Counted from the first letter of the stretch, positions 43,067 through 53,868 are shown. The stretch: DNA of 64,000 bases from Armatimonadota bacterium (GCA_025998755.1 AP024674.1:1540162-1604161), one strand, 5' to 3'. Numbers and translations are program-made. Notes: generated from the sequence alone by a model not told the origin.

Positions 43067-44125
43067 TCAGCCCTGCTCGTCACCCGTCTTGGGAGATATG
43101 ACGACGTGGCGCTTGTCGCCCTCACCCTCGCTGTAGGTGTAGACCTTCGGATGATCTTTCAACGCGTTATGGATGATAAGACGGTCTCGCGGAGGGAGAG
43201 GCTCCAGTTCCGCTTCCTGATTGTGTTCCGCCACCTGCTCTGCCAGCTCCAGCGCGGTGCGTATGAGCGTGTCGCGATGCTTCTGGCGGAACCCGGCAGC
43301 CTCCAGCGTCACACGCGCTTTGCCCTCATACTGCCGGTTGACCGTGACACCAACCAGGAACTGAAGGGCGTCCAGCACCTGACCCTGGCGGCCGACCAGC
43401 ACGACCGCATTCTCGCCTTCTATGTCTATCTGGAAGCCATCGTCGGCGATCTCCGAGATTTTCGCGGAGCAATTGAGCGCCGCCGCGTCCAGAATCCGCT
43501 GGACCACCTCCAGCGCCTGCTGCGCCCGCACCTCCATGGCCGGGGCTTCCATCTTGGTCTGCACTGTGGGTTTCTCCTGACTCTTCGCTGAAGCCTCTCC
43601 GGCCTCCACTGCAGGCGCCGTCACGGGCCTGTCGGTGCGGCCACCGCGTCCGCGCGGTCGCCGTCTGGACTTCGCCTGCGCCTCGCCGCCTGCGGCAGCC
43701 TCTTTCGCCTCGGGCTGCTCGGCCGCAGCCCGCTGACCATTACCCTGTGGAGCACCCTGTGAATCGGCCTTGCGATGTCCGCCAGGCCGCTGCTTCTGCT
43801 CCTTGGCTCGAGTTTGCTGCGCTGCGTCACGGGAGCGTGTCCCGCCGCGGCGCCTGCCTCTGCGGCGCGGCTGCGCCTCTTCTTCAGTATCCTCCACAAA
43901 ACCGGCGATGCGGCCGGCTCCGTGCGGAGACTCAAGCCTGTGCCGCCGGGTCTCATAGTAAGTGGCGCGCACCCTGGCTGGGGTACCACCGATGAAGCCG
44001 AGAACTCCCCGGCTTCCCACATCCAGCACTTCAAACTCCAGATCCGCTTCAGGGACGCCAAGCTGGCTTGCCGCCTTTCGCTTGGCCTCCTCGACGGTCT
44101 TTCCGGTCGCTTCTACGCTTCGCAT
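43067..44125 (-). CDS. jag: Jag/KhpB-type RNA-binding protein
   Basis: 352 residues. An N-terminal Jag domain (ATGKTVEEAKRKAASQLGVP, VGSRGVLGFIGG) is followed by an Arg/Gln/Ala-rich low-complexity stretch (about 80-200), a KH domain (DGFQIDIEGENAVVLVGRQG) and an R3H domain (RDTLIRTALELAEQVAEHNQ, PPRDRLIIHNALKDHPKVYT). It binds RNA and is linked to envelope growth in other bacteria. It lies directly after yidC, the conserved arrangement. The low-complexity linker is longer than usual. Confidence 0.93.
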   Translation of the reverse strand: MRSVEATGKTVEEAKRKAASQLGVPEADLEFEVLDVGSRGVLGFIGGTPARVRATYYETRRHRLESPHGAGRIAGFVEDTEEEAQPRRRGRRRGGTRSRDAAQQTRAKEQKQRPGGHRKADSQGAPQGNGQRAAAEQPEAKEAAAGGEAQAKSRRRPRGRGGRTDRPVTAPAVEAGEASAKSQEKPTVQTKMEAPAMEVRAQQALEVVQRILDAAALNCSAKISEIADDGFQIDIEGENAVVLVGRQGQVLDALQFLVGVTVNRQYEGKARVTLEAAGFRQKHRDTLIRTALELAEQVAEHNQEAELEPLPPRDRLIIHNALKDHPKVYTYSEGEGDKRHVVISPKTGDEQG

Positions 44126-44217
44126 CTGTGTACAAACGTCTCCAGTGTGTCTCCCGGCATACGCGGCCCGGCGACTCTGCGCTTCCGCCGGCCGGACGCC
44201 TCAGCCGCCGCGTCTGC

Positions 44218-45429
44218 TTACTTCCGCTTGCGGGGAGAGGGCCCTCGCGATGTTGCCGCCGCCGCGGGCGCAGGCGTCAGGTCCTCCTCGTCGTCCTCCA
44301 GCGCCAGAGCAGGCACGGGTTTCTGCAGCATGAAATACTGCTGCGTGGTGGTCAGGACGTTCAGCACAAGCCAGTAAAGGATGAACGCGGACGGGAAGTA
44401 GTTGAAGATCAGGACGAACATGGCGGGCATCATTATGGACATCAGCTTCTGCTGTTCGGCCTGTTGCTTGTCCACCGCCGGGGTGCTCATTCTGGTGGAG
44501 AGATACATACTGAAGCCGTAAAGCAGAAGCAGGGGCCAGTCCGGGTCCGCCAGGCTGGGCGCGATGAAATCGAACTTCTCAGCAAGCCGGCTGCCGATCC
44601 AGAGGAAGTCGCCTCTGGCGAACTGGAACTCGTATGCCCGGATCGTCTGGTAGATCAACAACAGAAACGGCATCTGCACCAGCAGAGCCAGACATCCCCA
44701 GTGGGGACTCGCGTTGTGGTCCTTCATCAGCTGCCACTGTTGCCGCTGAAACTCCCGCGGGTCATCACCCAGTTCTCTCTTCAGCTTCTCCAGCCGCGGC
44801 TGCAGGCGCTGCAGATTGCGCATGGACTCGAACTGAAGGTGGGACAGAGGTGTGGTCAGCAGCTTGATGACGACCGTAACAATGACAATGGCCAGCCAGT
44901 AGCTGTAGTTCTCGTTCGCGCCGGTCACCTTGACCAGGTAGTCAACGACCTTGTAGACCGTCTTGGACTGGTTGGCCTTGTCAATCTTTTCCGTAAGCGC
45001 CAGATAGTTGCGGTAGGCCTTCTCCAGGTAAGGGTCCGGCCACCGGCCGCCGGGCGGGTTCCCATCCAGAGACCCCGGGCCACCCCTCGCGATCAGCTTC
45101 CTGTAGCGGCTGGCGGCCGTGTAGTTGGTGTTGTCCAGCGGGTTGACGCTGCTGTTCTCCAGCAGCCTGGCTTCAAGATACGCGAGATGGTTGGCATCGG
45201 CGCCGGCAGGCTTGGCTTTTGACAGCTCTTTGAGCTGCCGGTTGAGGGACTTGATCTCGTCCTTCCGCTTGTCGACAGGCACCCGGGGAAGCTTCTCGAT
45301 GGCGGCTTCCACACGGGTGAGTTGCTCTTTCAGTGAGCCTTCAGCCTGGGCCGCGCACCGGGCGGCCGAAAGTGAGATGACAAGCGCAATCGCAATCGCA
45401 CCGGTCAGACAGGTGCGCACTCTGGACAA
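44218..45429 (-). CDS. yidC: membrane protein insertase YidC/Oxa1
   Basis: Inserts and folds membrane proteins, alone or with SecYEG; 403 residues from TTG 45429, which has AAGGAG 7 bases upstream and starts a signal-like helix (VRTCLTGAIAIALVISLSAA). Residues 25-160 are a coiled-coil-rich periplasmic segment. The Oxa1 core follows (YWLAIVIVTVVIKLLTTPLS, GCLALLVQMPFLLLIYQTIR, LMSIMMPAMFVLIFNYFPSA). A longer reading from 45528 has no ribosome site. It is between the short Gram-positive and long Gram-negative forms in size. Confidence 0.94.
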   Translation of the reverse strand: MSRVRTCLTGAIAIALVISLSAARCAAQAEGSLKEQLTRVEAAIEKLPRVPVDKRKDEIKSLNRQLKELSKAKPAGADANHLAYLEARLLENSSVNPLDNTNYTAASRYRKLIARGGPGSLDGNPPGGRWPDPYLEKAYRNYLALTEKIDKANQSKTVYKVVDYLVKVTGANENYSYWLAIVIVTVVIKLLTTPLSHLQFESMRNLQRLQPRLEKLKRELGDDPREFQRQQWQLMKDHNASPHWGCLALLVQMPFLLLIYQTIRAYEFQFARGDFLWIGSRLAEKFDFIAPSLADPDWPLLLLYGFSMYLSTRMSTPAVDKQQAEQQKLMSIMMPAMFVLIFNYFPSAFILYWLVLNVLTTTQQYFMLQKPVPALALEDDEEDLTPAPAAAATSRGPSPRKRK

Positions 45430-45533
45430 TAGTGAACTCCTTGAAAAACCCTGCGGCTGTGCCAACCTTCGGCAAGTTACAACCGACCGGCCGGCCGCCG
45501 GACGCCCCGACACTGTGCGCCGCGTCAATCAGC

Positions 45534-45767
45534 CTAACGGACGGGATCATAGCCGCCCGGATGAAACGGATGGCAACGGGCCACTCGCCGCACACCCATC
45601 CAGCAGCCCTTCAACAGCCCATATTTCTCGATGGCCTGAGCCGTGTACTCCGAACAGCTGGGATAGAACCGACACGCGCGGGGCCGAACGGCTGCTGTCC
45701 GCTGGTATACCTGCCGGATCAACCACACCACCAGAGCTGCCGGCGCTCTCAGGACCCCGTCAAGCAT
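45534..45767 (-). CDS. yidD: membrane insertion efficiency factor YidD
   Basis: 77 residues with [19 protein letters not shown] and [19 protein letters not shown], the YidD signature including three conserved cysteines; an amphipathic N-terminal helix associates with the membrane. It supports YidC. It overlaps rnpA by 19 bases and lies upstream of yidC. Confidence 0.95.
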   Translation of the reverse strand: MLDGVLRAPAALVVWLIRQVYQRTAAVRPRACRFYPSCSEYTAQAIEKYGLLKGCWMGVRRVARCHPFHPGGYDPVR

Positions 45768-46126
45768 CTGTGATCCCGGCCCTGCTCAGTGTCATTGCAC
45801 AGGACGCGCAGCGCCTGGAGAACATCCTGGCACAATCGTTCAAAAGGCGCCTCCACAGCCGCCGGACGGGCGGTTATAGCCACATCCCATCCCGGCACCA
45901 CCGATGGCAGACACTGTCGGGCAGCCTCGCGCAGCCTCCGCTTGACCCTGTTGCGAACCACCGCCCTGCCCACCTTTTCGGAAACGGAAAACCCGATCCG
46001 CGCCGGGCAATCCGGCCGGGACTGCAGCGCGCGAGCGATGACGTATCTCCCTGTGAACTTACGGCCGCGCGACTGCACGGCCTTGAAACGGGCTCTAGCC
46101 CTCAGTCTTCGATCGCGGGGGAGCAT
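45749..46126 (-). CDS. rnpA: ribonuclease P protein component
   Basis: 125 residues; protein subunit that helps RNase P RNA cleave pre-tRNA leaders. Motifs are [40 protein letters not shown] followed by RLREAAR (the RNR motif). It lies 67 bases after rpmH and overlaps yidD, the classic order. The overall charge is strongly basic. Confidence 0.95.
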   Translation of the reverse strand: MLPRDRRLRARARFKAVQSRGRKFTGRYVIARALQSRPDCPARIGFSVSEKVGRAVVRNRVKRRLREAARQCLPSVVPGWDVAITARPAAVEAPFERLCQDVLQALRVLCNDTEQGRDHRCLTGS

Positions 46127-46193
46127 CGAGAGCTCCTTACCCCGTTACTGCTGCGCACTGACAGCCGCCTGCGGCTGCCATCCGGACTGACAT

Positions 46194-46328
46194 CTAAACG
46201 GTCAGCCTACGGCGACCCTTAAGTCTTCTGCGCTTAAGCGTGCGGACACCCCCCTTTGTGGACATCCGCTTCAGAAAGCCGTGAACACGGAACCTGCGCC
46301 TGTTCTTCGGCTGAAAAGTTCTCTTCAT
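46194..46328 (-). CDS. rpmH: 50S ribosomal protein L34
   Basis: 44 residues, read directly from the sequence: starts [20 protein letters not shown], continues [20 protein letters not shown] and ends RLTV. Small basic protein of the large ribosomal subunit. The ATG at 46328 follows GAGAGG. It is the first gene of the minus-strand series and diverges from dnaA. It is shorter than typical annotation cutoffs but unmistakable. Confidence 0.97.
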   Translation of the reverse strand: MKRTFQPKNRRRFRVHGFLKRMSTKGGVRTLKRRRLKGRRRLTV

Positions 46329-46358
46329 TCAAACCTCTCCGGGTAGTTCGTGCGACTC

Positions 46359-46387
46359 ATTATAGCATGGGCTTCCCGGCGTCTCAA
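46359..46387 (-). promoter_or_regulatory. promoter of the rpmH operon
   Basis: On the minus strand TTGAGA (46382-46387), a 17-base spacer and a perfect TATAAT (46359-46364), about 31 bases before the rpmH start. A strong sigma-70-type match. Confidence 0.75.
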
Positions 46388-46447
46388 CGAAGGCAGGCGG
46401 TCCGGCAGCCGCCGGAAAAATGACGGCGAAAAAGTTGGCCGCCCTCC

Positions 46448-46477
46448 TTGCCGCGGTCCGGGGCGTCTTGTTATAAT
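46448..46477 (+). promoter_or_regulatory. promoter of dnaA
   Basis: TTGCCG (46448-46453), an 18-base spacer and perfect TATAAT (46472-46477). Transcription would start near 46484, giving a leader of about 225 bases before the dnaA GTG. Confidence 0.65.
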
Positions 46478-46708
46478 CGCCTTCGCCGGTCGGCCTCAGG
46501 GGGGCTCTGGTGAGCGGTCGGTCCGAACAGATACGGTCCTCAAAGACTGCGCCTTGTCCGCCTGCCAACACCTTAGCTCCTGACACGCTCAGCCCGCGCT
46601 CAGGCGCTCGCCAGATGGCCCGGCCCCGCCGGCTCCGGTTGCTCTACTTTTGATTCACATAGCCCGCCGTCCCACGGCGAGACCCCGGAGAAGGGAGGAT
46701 GCTGCCAG

Positions 46709-48106
46709 GTGCCGCAGAACGATCAACTGCATTTTGGCGAAGACGCGAATCTCGTGGCGCTGCGTATGGCCTGGGAGCGCACGCTCAATGCCCTGTCCTC
46801 CCGCGCCAGCAAGCCCGTCTTCGACAAGGGACTGAAGACGGTGGTCCCGATTTCGTTCGAGGACTCGGCTGTTGTGCTGGGCGTCCAGACCTCCTTCGCG
46901 AAGTTCTGGATCGAACAGAAGTTTCTCCCGCTCATAACAGAGCTTTTGAGCGACCACCTGGGCACGCCGGTCCGAGTCACAGTCCGGCTGCTGGAGGAAA
47001 ACCCGGAACTGACCCCGGACATCACGGCGGCCGGTCTCGGAGCCCCCATTCCTCAGGAGGAACCCCGCAGACAACCCGCCGACTTCGTCCTGAATGAGAG
47101 CTTTACGTTCGACACTTTCGTTGTGGGCCAGTCCAACCGTATGGCCCACGCCGCAAGCTGCGCCGTGGCGGAATCCCCCGGCGCCAGCTACAACCCGCTG
47201 TTCATTTACGGCGATTCCGGACTGGGGAAGACGCACCTGCTGCACGCCATTGGCAACTTTATCCGGCGCTACCACCCGCAGACCGGATTGATCTACACGA
47301 CAGCGGAGACGTTCACGTCGGAGTATGTTGCGGCAGTGAGCGAACGGCGGACGGCGCAGTTCCGGCGCAGGTATCGCAGCGTGGACGTCTGGTTGGTGGA
47401 CGACATCCAGTTTCTGGCCGGCAAGGAACGCACCAAAGAGGAGTTCTTCCACACCTTCAACGCTTTGCAGGAAGTGGGGCGACAGATTGTTTTGACCAGC
47501 GACCGTCCTCCCAAGGATCTGCAGCTTGACGTGCGTCTGTCCTCGCGGTTCGAGGCCGGTCTGGTGGTGGATATCGCTCCGCCGGAGTTGGAGACCCGCA
47601 TGGCCATTATCAAGGCCAAGGCGCAGAAGCAGGACCTGCAGATCCCGCCGGATGTGGTGCTGTATATCGCAAGGCTCATCCGCTCCAACATCCGGGCCAT
47701 CGAGGGAGCGCTCTTGAAGTTGCACGCCTACGCCACGGTCATGCAGCAGCCTGTCAGCTCGGCAATGGCGTCCGACATTCTTTCGCGGTACTTTGAGCAC
47801 CCTCAGGAGAACCTCATTACACCGGACGCGGTGCTCCGCGCGGTGGCCGAGCGCTACGGCGTGGACGTGGAGAATCTCAAGTCTCTGTCTCGGCAAGCAC
47901 GTGTGGTGCTGGCGCGACAGGTGGCGATGTATCTCATCCGGCACCTGACGGATACGTCCCTGCCGTCCATCGGCAAAGCGTTCGGCGGCAAGGACCATTC
48001 CACCGTGCTGCACGCCATCAAGAAGATCGGCAAGCTGGTGCTGGAAGACGCTCAGCTTGCGGATGACATTGCGGCGTTGATGCGGGAGCTGAAGAAGACA
48101 GACTGA
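46709..48106 (+). CDS. dnaA: chromosomal replication initiator DnaA
   Basis: 465 residues; AAA+ ATPase that binds DnaA boxes and opens the origin. Domain III has the Walker A GDSGLGKTHLLHAIG (Asp-Ser where many have Gly-Val), Walker B VWLVDDIQFLAGK and TSDRPPKDL; domain IV ends in SLPSIGKAFGGKDHSTVLHA, the box-recognition helix. It starts at GTG 46709, with AGGGAGG upstream. dnaN does not follow; a hairpin and an unrelated minus-strand gene do. Confidence 0.97.
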   Translation: MPQNDQLHFGEDANLVALRMAWERTLNALSSRASKPVFDKGLKTVVPISFEDSAVVLGVQTSFAKFWIEQKFLPLITELLSDHLGTPVRVTVRLLEENPELTPDITAAGLGAPIPQEEPRRQPADFVLNESFTFDTFVVGQSNRMAHAASCAVAESPGASYNPLFIYGDSGLGKTHLLHAIGNFIRRYHPQTGLIYTTAETFTSEYVAAVSERRTAQFRRRYRSVDVWLVDDIQFLAGKERTKEEFFHTFNALQEVGRQIVLTSDRPPKDLQLDVRLSSRFEAGLVVDIAPPELETRMAIIKAKAQKQDLQIPPDVVLYIARLIRSNIRAIEGALLKLHAYATVMQQPVSSAMASDILSRYFEHPQENLITPDAVLRAVAERYGVDVENLKSLSRQARVVLARQVAMYLIRHLTDTSLPSIGKAFGGKDHSTVLHAIKKIGKLVLEDAQLADDIAALMRELKKTD

Positions 48107-48151
48107 GAGCGTCGGCAACAGGTTTTTCATCCAGAAGAACTAACAAGAACA

Positions 48152-48176
48152 GGGGCCGCCCCGGCGGGGCGGCCCC
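48152..48176 (+). terminator. terminator-like hairpin after dnaA
   Basis: A perfect 11-bp stem GGGGCCGCCCC/GGGGCGGCCCC with a GGC loop, 45 bases after the dnaA stop, followed by TTCCCT. It separates dnaA from the convergent PEP-CTERM gene. Confidence 0.7.
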
Positions 48177-48217
48177 TTCCCTCATAACTCACTCAGACAA
48201 GAGGTTCTTGAGCGTTC

Positions 48218-49078
48218 TTAGCTCCTGCGGCGAAGCGCGCCCGCGAAGCCCGCCAGTCCGGCGGCCAGAACGGCCATGCTGGCCGGCTCCGGCACGACGT
48301 GCAGTTTGGCGTTGTCGAACTGGGCCTGCGTCCAGGAGGCGGTGCCGCCCATCTGCAGGTAGCCGAACCACACCGACGGGTTCACGTCCCAGGAGCCGCC
48401 ACCAACCTGCTGCCAGCCGGCGGAAGACACGGGGCTGTTCCACGGAATGTAAGCCCACGCGCTCCACTTGCCGGGCGTGGTCACGCCATAGTCCAGCTGC
48501 AGGGTGATCCACTTGTCCCACCAGAGCGTATCCGGAGAGACAGTCTCCTCCATCACCCAGTCTGAGCGCCGGTCGGTGTTGTCCCAGGTCCGGTCCCGCG
48601 CCAGGAGACCGCCACGATTGATGTTGCCCTCCAAATAGAAGGCCCTGAGGTCGCTCTCGCGGAGTACCTGGATGCCGGCCTGGTGGTTCATGTTGCCCGG
48701 GTAGCCAAAAGTGAAGCCGCCGAGCGGGCGCAGGTTCGGAATGTAGACGTCAGCCTGGAACACGAACGCGTTCATCGGAACGCCGCCGACGGTTCCCGCG
48801 CCCAGGTTCAGGCTGCGGACATCCAGCCGGGCATAGCTGCCATCCGGCAGGTAGAAGTTGCCGTTGCCGCCTCCGGAGGGGGCGTTATCCGGCAGGGTCG
48901 GGCCCGCTGAGGGCACCCATCCCGGATCGGTCCAGTAGCCGTTACCGGCGACTGTCCATCCCTGGGTCGAAGTGTTGAAGTCCCACTCGTAAGTCCAGGG
49001 ACCTGTGTACTGCGCTGACGCGATCGACGCGCAGAGCGCGAGCGCCAGCACCAGAGCGGAGGTAACTCTCATTGTCAT
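48218..49078 (-). CDS. PEP-CTERM exported protein, copy 1 of a near-identical pair
   Basis: About 286 residues from ATG 49078 (ATG 49072 is also possible; AAGGAG lies just upstream). The signal peptide VTSALVLALALCASIASAQ is followed by a beta-rich domain (TGPWTYEWDFNTSTQGWTVA, GGFTFGYPGNMNHQAGIQVL, NPSVWFGYLQMGGTASWTQA) resembling a carbohydrate-binding or concanavalin-like fold. The PEP-CTERM end is VVPEPASMAVLAAGLAGFAG plus Arg tail. The body is about 97% identical in DNA to the gene at 50482-51336, but the signal and tail differ. Confidence 0.88.
   Translation of the reverse strand: MTMRVTSALVLALALCASIASAQYTGPWTYEWDFNTSTQGWTVAGNGYWTDPGWVPSAGPTLPDNAPSGGGNGNFYLPDGSYARLDVRSLNLGAGTVGGVPMNAFVFQADVYIPNLRPLGGFTFGYPGNMNHQAGIQVLRESDLRAFYLEGNINRGGLLARDRTWDNTDRRSDWVMEETVSPDTLWWDKWITLQLDYGVTTPGKWSAWAYIPWNSPVSSAGWQQVGGGSWDVNPSVWFGYLQMGGTASWTQAQFDNAKLHVVPEPASMAVLAAGLAGFAGALRRRS
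48306..49000. repeat. direct repeat of about 695 bp, copy 1
   Basis: Matches 50567-51261 at a constant offset of 2261 bases with no gaps and roughly 20-25 mismatches counted by eye. It covers the body of the PEP-CTERM gene only. Similarity stops near the signal-peptide and sorting-signal codons. Confidence 0.9.
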
Positions 49079-49198
49079 GCTTCTCCTTTTTCCCCTTCTC
49101 TTTGCGGACCTGCCGGTGGGGGCATACAAAAGACCGCACCACCATCAAACGAGGGACATCGCCTGCAGGGTCCGCTTTGCAACCGGGGTTCTGATTCA

Positions 49199-49228
49199 AT
49201 GCTAACACGCCTGTAACAGGCTGGTCAA
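49199..49228 (-). promoter_or_regulatory. candidate promoter of PEP-CTERM copy 1
   Basis: On the minus strand TTGACC (49223-49228), an 18-base spacer and TAGCAT (49199-49204), followed by a leader of about 115 bases. The -35 equals that of the PEP-CTERM gene at 39460. Confidence 0.4.
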
Positions 49229-49289
49229 TAACATACAAGAATCAGAGCAAAATACTGGCAATTTTGACAGGAGGCAAAACCTCGCGTCC

Positions 49290-50339
49290 TCATATGGAGA
49301 TGGGGTAAGTTCCATAACGGTGGCAGGCATCGTAGAACGCCAGAATGTTTTCCACGGGAGTACTGGGAACGATCTCGCTGGATGAACCGATGAAATGCCC
49401 TCCCCCAGAAGACGCCTGGCGGATGCATTCCTTCGTCGCCTCCACCACATCCTCCACTGTGCCGAGCGGCAGGACCTGCGAGCAATCCACGTTGCCCGCC
49501 AGCACCAGGCGCTTCCCGTAGCGTCTCTTGAGCAGCCCGATATCCATTCCTGCAAGCGGTTCGATGGGGTTCAGGCCGTCTATGCCGGCGTCCAGCATAT
49601 CGTCCAAGATCTCCATCACATAACCGTCGCTGTGGAAGACGACCTTCATGCCAGCGCTTTTGACGGCTTCGCAGCATCGCCTGAGCGCGGGGATGAAGGT
49701 CCGGCGGAGGAACTCTGGCGAGAACATCAGCGCCCCCTTGCAGGCGATGTCATCGCCGATGAAATAGATGGGACCCAGTCCAGCTTTCGCAACAGCACGA
49801 GCCATCTCGAGATGATTGTGGGCCTGCACCTCGAGGACGCGCTCAACATCGGACGGGGCGTCATAGATGGCATAGGAGAAGAGTTCCTGTCCCATCAGAT
49901 CGTAGGTGGCATGGAAACCGCAGCCGGCGCCGGGCACAAACATCGTATAAGGCTCCAGCAGCTCGATCATTCGGCGGTTGTAGTCCAGCCATTCGCCGTT
50001 CAGCCACTCATCCGAGACCGTTTGCGGCTGGTAGCTTTTCAGATCTTCCAGAGAGCGGATGGGGCGGACCACCTTCCACCAGGTGCGCCCGGAGATTCGC
50101 GCATCCCCTGCGCCCTCCGCCTGATCGTCGGTCTCCCGGAAGGAGGCTCCCCACCCCCGGCAGAGGTCTATGCCCAGAGTGTGATACACCTTCGCCATCG
50201 CGCGCTGGTAGTCCGGCTCGTCCGGGGCGATGTAGTCAACGATGGCGCGATTGTCGAGGTAGTCCCAGACAGGCACGCGGTCGCCTTCCTCGTGGTTAAG
50301 GGATTTCAGAATGCGGTCACGCACGAGCGGGTCGAGCAT
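49290..50339 (-). CDS. uroporphyrinogen decarboxylase (URO-D) family protein
   Basis: 349 residues from ATG 50339, which has GGAG 7 bases upstream; the longer frame to 50441 lacks a ribosome site. URO-D-fold signals are DRVPVWDYLDNRAIVDYIAP, IYFIGDDIACKGALMFSPEF, GMKVVFHSDGYVMEILDDML, DGLNPIEPLAGMDIGLLKRR and LAGNVDCSQVLPLG. The family covers heme-pathway decarboxylases and corrinoid methyltransferases. Lack of the usual HemE N-terminal Arg motifs and of heme genes nearby makes a methyltransferase-like or unknown role more likely. It sits between the two PEP-CTERM copies. Confidence 0.82.
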   Translation of the reverse strand: MLDPLVRDRILKSLNHEEGDRVPVWDYLDNRAIVDYIAPDEPDYQRAMAKVYHTLGIDLCRGWGASFRETDDQAEGAGDARISGRTWWKVVRPIRSLEDLKSYQPQTVSDEWLNGEWLDYNRRMIELLEPYTMFVPGAGCGFHATYDLMGQELFSYAIYDAPSDVERVLEVQAHNHLEMARAVAKAGLGPIYFIGDDIACKGALMFSPEFLRRTFIPALRRCCEAVKSAGMKVVFHSDGYVMEILDDMLDAGIDGLNPIEPLAGMDIGLLKRRYGKRLVLAGNVDCSQVLPLGTVEDVVEATKECIRQASSGGGHFIGSSSEIVPSTPVENILAFYDACHRYGTYPISI

Positions 50340-50481
50340 GCGTTCACTCCATCTCTCCGGATACTGCCGGGAAAGGGTTGCCCGACAGAACAAGAAATCC
50401 CTTCGCGCCGGGCATTCCAGACACGAAAAAGCGGGAGCCATAAGGCTCCCGCCCGATCAGATTTCGCTCGCGTGGTGGCGC

Positions 50482-51336
50482 TCAGCGCTTCCGGCGGAAG
50501 CGCAGCACTCCCAGCAGCCCGACGCCCGACAGCAGCATTGTGGCGGGCTCAGGGGTGACGTAGAGCTTGGCGTTGTCGAACTGGGCCTGCGTCCAGGAGG
50601 CGGTGCCGCCCATCTGCAGGTAGCCGAACCACACCGACGGGTTCACGTCCCAGGAGCCGCCACCAACCTGCTGCCAGCCGGCGGAAGACACGTAGCTGTT
50701 CCACGGAATGTAAGCCCACGCGCTCCACTTGCCGGGCGTGGTCACGCCGTAGTCCAGCTGCAGGGTGATCCACTTGTCCCACCACCGCGAATCCGGAGAG
50801 ACAGTCTCCTCCATCACCCAGTCTGAGCGCCGGTCGGTGTTGTCCCAGGTCCGGTCCCGCGCCAGGAGACCGCCACGATTGATGTTGCCCTCCAAATAGA
50901 AGGCCCTGAGGTCGCTCTCGCGGAGCACCTGGATGCCGGCCTGGTGGTTCATGTTGCCCGGGTAGCCAAAAGTGAAGCCGCCGAGCGGGCGCAGGTTCGG
51001 AATGTAGACGTCAGCCTGGAACACGAACGGGTTCTTCGGAACGCCGCCGACCGTCCCAGCGCCCAGGTTCAGGCTTCGGACATCCAGCCGGGCATAGCTG
51101 CCATCCGGCAGGTAGAAGTTGCCGTTGCCGCCTCCGGAGGGGGCGTTATCCGGCAGGGTCGGGCCCGCTGAGGGCACCCATCCCGGATCGGTCCAGTAGC
51201 CGTTGCCGGCGACTGTCCACCCCTGGGGGGAAGTGTTGAAGTCCCATTCAAATGTCCACGGACCCGTATAAGGGGCCGCGAACGCGGCGCCTGCAGTCAG
51301 AAGAAGCGCCGCCGCCAGCATAGAAGTCAGTTTCAT
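50482..51336 (-). CDS. PEP-CTERM exported protein, copy 2 of a near-identical pair
   Basis: 284 residues: signal MKLTSMLAAALLLTAGAAFA, the same body as copy 1 (TGPWTFEWDFNTSPQGWTVA onward), and a different sorting end, VTPEPATMLLSGVGLLGVLR plus FRRKR. The signal peptide and C-terminal anchor are unrelated to copy 1 in sequence, although the middle is almost identical. The ATG at 51336 has GGGAGA upstream. It has its own promoter with a long leader. Confidence 0.9.
   Translation of the reverse strand: MKLTSMLAAALLLTAGAAFAAPYTGPWTFEWDFNTSPQGWTVAGNGYWTDPGWVPSAGPTLPDNAPSGGGNGNFYLPDGSYARLDVRSLNLGAGTVGGVPKNPFVFQADVYIPNLRPLGGFTFGYPGNMNHQAGIQVLRESDLRAFYLEGNINRGGLLARDRTWDNTDRRSDWVMEETVSPDSRWWDKWITLQLDYGVTTPGKWSAWAYIPWNSYVSSAGWQQVGGGSWDVNPSVWFGYLQMGGTASWTQAQFDNAKLYVTPEPATMLLSGVGLLGVLRFRRKR
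50567..51261. repeat. direct repeat of about 695 bp, copy 2
   Basis: Partner of 48306-49000, same orientation, offset 2261. Mismatches cluster toward the ends and at a few internal codons. Confidence 0.9.
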
Positions 51337-51769
51337 GACCGTCTCCCTTCTTTCCCTGTCTCAGTTACGAACCGACGCCGGAGATCAAGGCCGCCCACTG
51401 CCGGGCGATTTCCCTGCATAAGAGAAACAATCGCCCCCGGCCCCCGGGGAGCGGACAATAGGAACCAGGGGGAGTTGGCAACCGGAACCTCTCCCACGCC
51501 GGATCGACCACATTCATAGTAGCACTCCATCCGCCAGAAGTCAAAGGTTTTTTCTGCGATTAGCGAGCATCGCACGAGCTGAAAAGACATCCAGGCATCG
51601 GTGCTGCCGCCTGGAGGAGATCCACAGCCCTCGGGCTGGCGGAACATAAGGAAAGCCCAAAAATCACGTAATATCTTGCAAATTGTTTATAATCCGCATT
51701 CGGGTTAGACAGGTGCTCATATTAGTCTCCATAACTGTACAAAGGGCTTTATCAGCGGACTTGGCGCTG
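51337..51769. other. intergenic region before groES, no gene seen
   Basis: Holds the promoter and leader of the minus-strand PEP-CTERM gene. In that leader GGGCGATT and AATCGCCC can pair (about 51402-51438), a possible long-range hairpin. No convincing coding frame was found. Confidence 0.5.
51516..51544 (-). promoter_or_regulatory. promoter of PEP-CTERM copy 2
   Basis: On the minus strand TTGACT (51539-51544), a 17-base spacer and TACTAT (51516-51521). The mRNA leader would be about 175 bases. Confidence 0.6.
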
Positions 51770-51798
51770 TTGCAAGTGGACGACCAGGTGGGTATACT
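51770..51798 (+). promoter_or_regulatory. groESL promoter
   Basis: TTGCAA (51770-51775), a 17-base spacer and TATACT (51793-51798), a sigma-70-type promoter. The CIRCE operator begins 10 bases downstream and would cover the transcription start. Confidence 0.75.
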
Positions 51799-51807
51799 CC
51801 CGATGGA

Positions 51808-51834
51808 TTAGCACTCGAATGTCGTGAGTGCTAA
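51808..51834 (+). promoter_or_regulatory. CIRCE element (HrcA operator)
   Basis: TTAGCACTC (51808-51816), 9 bases, GAGTGCTAA (51826-51834): a perfect match to the CIRCE consensus. HrcA binds it to repress chaperonin genes until heat stress. The hrcA gene is not in the window. Confidence 0.97.
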
Positions 51835-51883
51835 TGAACAAACGGTTTCCCTAATCAAACCTGACTCAACGGAGGTGAATCCG

Positions 51884-53820
<1,937 letters not shown>

Positions 53821-53868
53821 GAGAGAACCGGTCACCCAGGACCTAACGGTTCCGGGCCGGAATAAGTT

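Larger units (their letters stand above)
46329..46708. other. rpmH-dnaA intergenic region, 380 bases
   Basis: This is a frequent oriC site in bacteria. It holds the two divergent promoters listed separately. I saw no TTATCCACA or close match on either strand and no AT-rich unwinding tract. No gene is supported. Confidence 0.6.

Noticed and set aside
51333-51647. 104-codon minus-strand frame upstream of PEP-CTERM copy 2
   Set aside because: It covers the promoter and leader of that gene, lacks a ribosome site and resembles no protein.
51824-51883. 20-codon upstream extension of groES
   Set aside because: The GTG lies inside the CIRCE element and has no ribosome site; GTG 51884 has GGAGGT 7 bases before it.
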